Shown here piece by piece: positions 62,905 to 64,000 of a stretch of DNA of 64,000 bases (the stretch's first letter is position 1; every line of letters starts with the position of its first letter). Both the position numbers and the translations under genes were made by a program. The DNA lies in NCBI RefSeq assembly GCF_015354055.1, contig NZ_JACHTM010000001.1:124001-188000 (forward strand). Direction: 5' to 3'. The DNA comes from Thermaurantiacus tibetensis. Its GTDB lineage: Bacteria > Pseudomonadota > Alphaproteobacteria > Sphingomonadales > Sphingomonadaceae. The notes below the pieces were generated by a model. That model saw only the letters and a program-made list of their open reading frames with translations, did not search any database and was not told where the DNA came from.

Positions 62905-63494
62905 TGGCGGACCGTGAGGCACTGAAGGCGGAGCTCTCGGCGCTCGGCGCCGCGACCGAGGCGGGCTTCGCCGAGGGCGGGCGCGACGTCGAGCGCATTG
63001 CCGAGCTTGCCGCCGCGCTCGAGGCCTTGAACCCCACGCCCGAGCCGGCGCGGGCGGCGGCCCTGCTGCGCGGGCGCTGGGAGCTCCTCTGGTCCTCCTT
63101 CGGGCTCCAGCGCGAGGCAACGCTCGCCCGCCTCAGCTTCAACCTGCTGCCGAAGGAGCCCATCCGGGTGGAGCGGCTGTTCCAGGATGTCGACCCCGAT
63201 TCGGGCCTCTACGACAACGGCGTCACCTATCGCGACGCGGCTGGCCGCGAGGGCCTGTGCGTTACCCTCGGCCGGTTCGCGCCCGCCGACGGCACGCGGC
63301 TCGATGTCGCCTTCACCCACGTCCAGGCAAGCGGCCATGGGCGGGCGGTGATCGACAACGCGAAGATCCCGCCGCTCTGGTCCGACGTCGTCTACCTCGA
63401 CGACGACTTCCGCCTGAACCGCGGCAGCTTCGGCAGCCTCTACGTGCTGCGCCTCGCCGAGCGCGCGCCGGCCGGCTGGGCGCGCGACGCGTGA
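62904..63494 (+). CDS. PAP/fibrillin-like protein
   Basis: 196 residues from the ATG at 62904, overlapping the TonB receptor stop in TGATG. After a helical start, LLRGRWELLWSSFGLQREAT and RVERLFQDVDPDSGLYDNGV resemble the plastid lipid-associated protein/fibrillin fold, a lipocalin-like barrel that binds lipophilic molecules. There is no clear signal peptide. A hydrophobic-ligand binding role beside a TonB receptor is plausible. The last codons overlap the next gene by 4 bases. Confidence 0.72.
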   Translation: MADREALKAELSALGAATEAGFAEGGRDVERIAELAAALEALNPTPEPARAAALLRGRWELLWSSFGLQREATLARLSFNLLPKEPIRVERLFQDVDPDSGLYDNGVTYRDAAGREGLCVTLGRFAPADGTRLDVAFTHVQASGHGRAVIDNAKIPPLWSDVVYLDDDFRLNRGSFGSLYVLRLAERAPAGWARDA

Positions 63495-64000
63495 GGCTCG
63501 CCCGCCGCCGCCTGCTCGCCGGGCTGGCAGCGGCGCTGGCTGCGGGAAGTGCGGCCGCGCGGCCGCGGCGCCTGCCGCCTGCCGGGCCGATGCCACGGCC
63601 CCTGCCCGACCCGACGGTTGCGGAGGTCACGGAGGCGGGCGTGCCGCTTCGCCTGTGGCTGCCGGCCAGCCTTCACGAGCGTTCCCGCGCAGTCGCCTTC
63701 TCCCACGGGGCGAATGCCAACGCGCGGAAATATGACGAGCTTTCGGTGCGCCTTGCCGCCGAGGGCCATGCGGTGGCGGCCGTGCTCCACCGCGACAGCC
63801 CGGACCACCCGTCGGGCACCGCACCCGCGCGCGAGGAGGGCTGGCGGCTGCGGCTCGCCGAGATGCGCGCGGCACTCGCCCATCTCGAGCGGCGTGTCCC
63901 CGGCCGGCCGATGGTCGCCGCCGGCCACAGCTACGGCGCGCTCGTCGCCCAGGCGCTTGGCGGCGCGCGCACCGAGTGGGCGGACGATGGCGGGCCGGTG
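63491..64000 (+). CDS. Alpha/beta hydrolase, exported (partial, runs off the window)
   Basis: 170 codons from a GTG overlapping the previous stop. A Tat-like or Sec signal ([20 protein letters not shown]) precedes the core. AVAFSHGANANARKYDEL is the oxyanion-side loop, and the nucleophile elbow is AAGHSYGALVAQA with Ser in GHSYG. The remaining acid and histidine would lie beyond the end. It is the third gene of the TonB operon and may cleave an ester in the periplasm. Confidence 0.8.
   Translation, partial: MRLARRRLLAGLAAALAAGSAAARPRRLPPAGPMPRPLPDPTVAEVTEAGVPLRLWLPASLHERSRAVAFSHGANANARKYDELSVRLAAEGHAVAAVLHRDSPDHPSGTAPAREEGWRLRLAEMRAALAHLERRVPGRPMVAAGHSYGALVAQALGGARTEWADDGGPV

Overview
This 64-kb, very GC-rich window reads as chromosome of an alphaproteobacterium, most likely in the Sphingomonadales. 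The evidence is a Rieske-cytochrome b-cytochrome c1 operon, a three-gene proton-translocating transhydrogenase preceded by a 41-codon COX4-like gene, COQ9, a 68-residue S21, the rpoZ-rsh-pyrE-pdxJ-acpS-lepB order, a GTTC-N7-GTTC SOS box in front of lexA, a PEPxxWA-CTERM protein and a TonB receptor in a catabolic locus. Genes are tightly packed, often with 4-bp start/stop overlaps, and GTG starts are common. I saw no rRNA, tRNA, CRISPR array, insertion sequence or prophage.

Layout. 1-10746 is mainly energy and core metabolism: petABC, mtnP-apt, two MaoC-like genes, folP, an ABC1 kinase and pntAA-pntAB-pntB. 11036-20134 is accessory: a metallophosphoesterase behind a three-repeat Pho box, a BVMO-like flavoprotein, a sulfotransferase, a serine hydrolase, a PEP-CTERM protein, a secreted RidA-like protein, a hydrolase relic and a pentapeptide-repeat protein. 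20235-31629 holds a Mo-carrier-like protein, amn, mce, a DUF2853-OmpA fusion, ssb, a DUF3667 protein, feoAB, COQ9, rpsU, an FKBP and a DUF805 protein. 31762-37827 is the stringent-response, PLP, CoA-transfer and secretion operon plus rpoZ and rpsD. 37815-50249 has a DsbA-like protein, an M48-TPR protease, tpiA-trpGDC-moaC-moeA, lexA, a serine hydrolase and purL.

The most interesting part is 50275-64000. It is a mosaic catabolic locus: a serine hydrolase, a membrane b561-type/cytochrome c fusion, a flavoprotein-methyltransferase-unknown trio, an MFS importer with an FAD monooxygenase, a DUF1838 Tat-type protein, an IclR regulator, and a TonB receptor with a PAP/fibrillin protein and an alpha/beta hydrolase. 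Each of its four promoter-bearing gaps contains the same 17-bp palindrome, consensus TCTyCGC-nnG-GCGGAnA, at 51596, 55882, 59454 and 60321. I infer that this is the operator of the local IclR protein and that all these units form one regulon for taking up and oxidising an unknown, probably hydrophobic, ring compound.

Other notable points are a lysine at the position of a cytochrome b haem-ligand histidine, three GTTC boxes at lexA, two MaoC-like proteins without the catalytic histidine, and divergent rpoZ/rpsD promoters with identical -10 elements. All calls come from reading the sequence without database searches, so family names rest on motif recognition.
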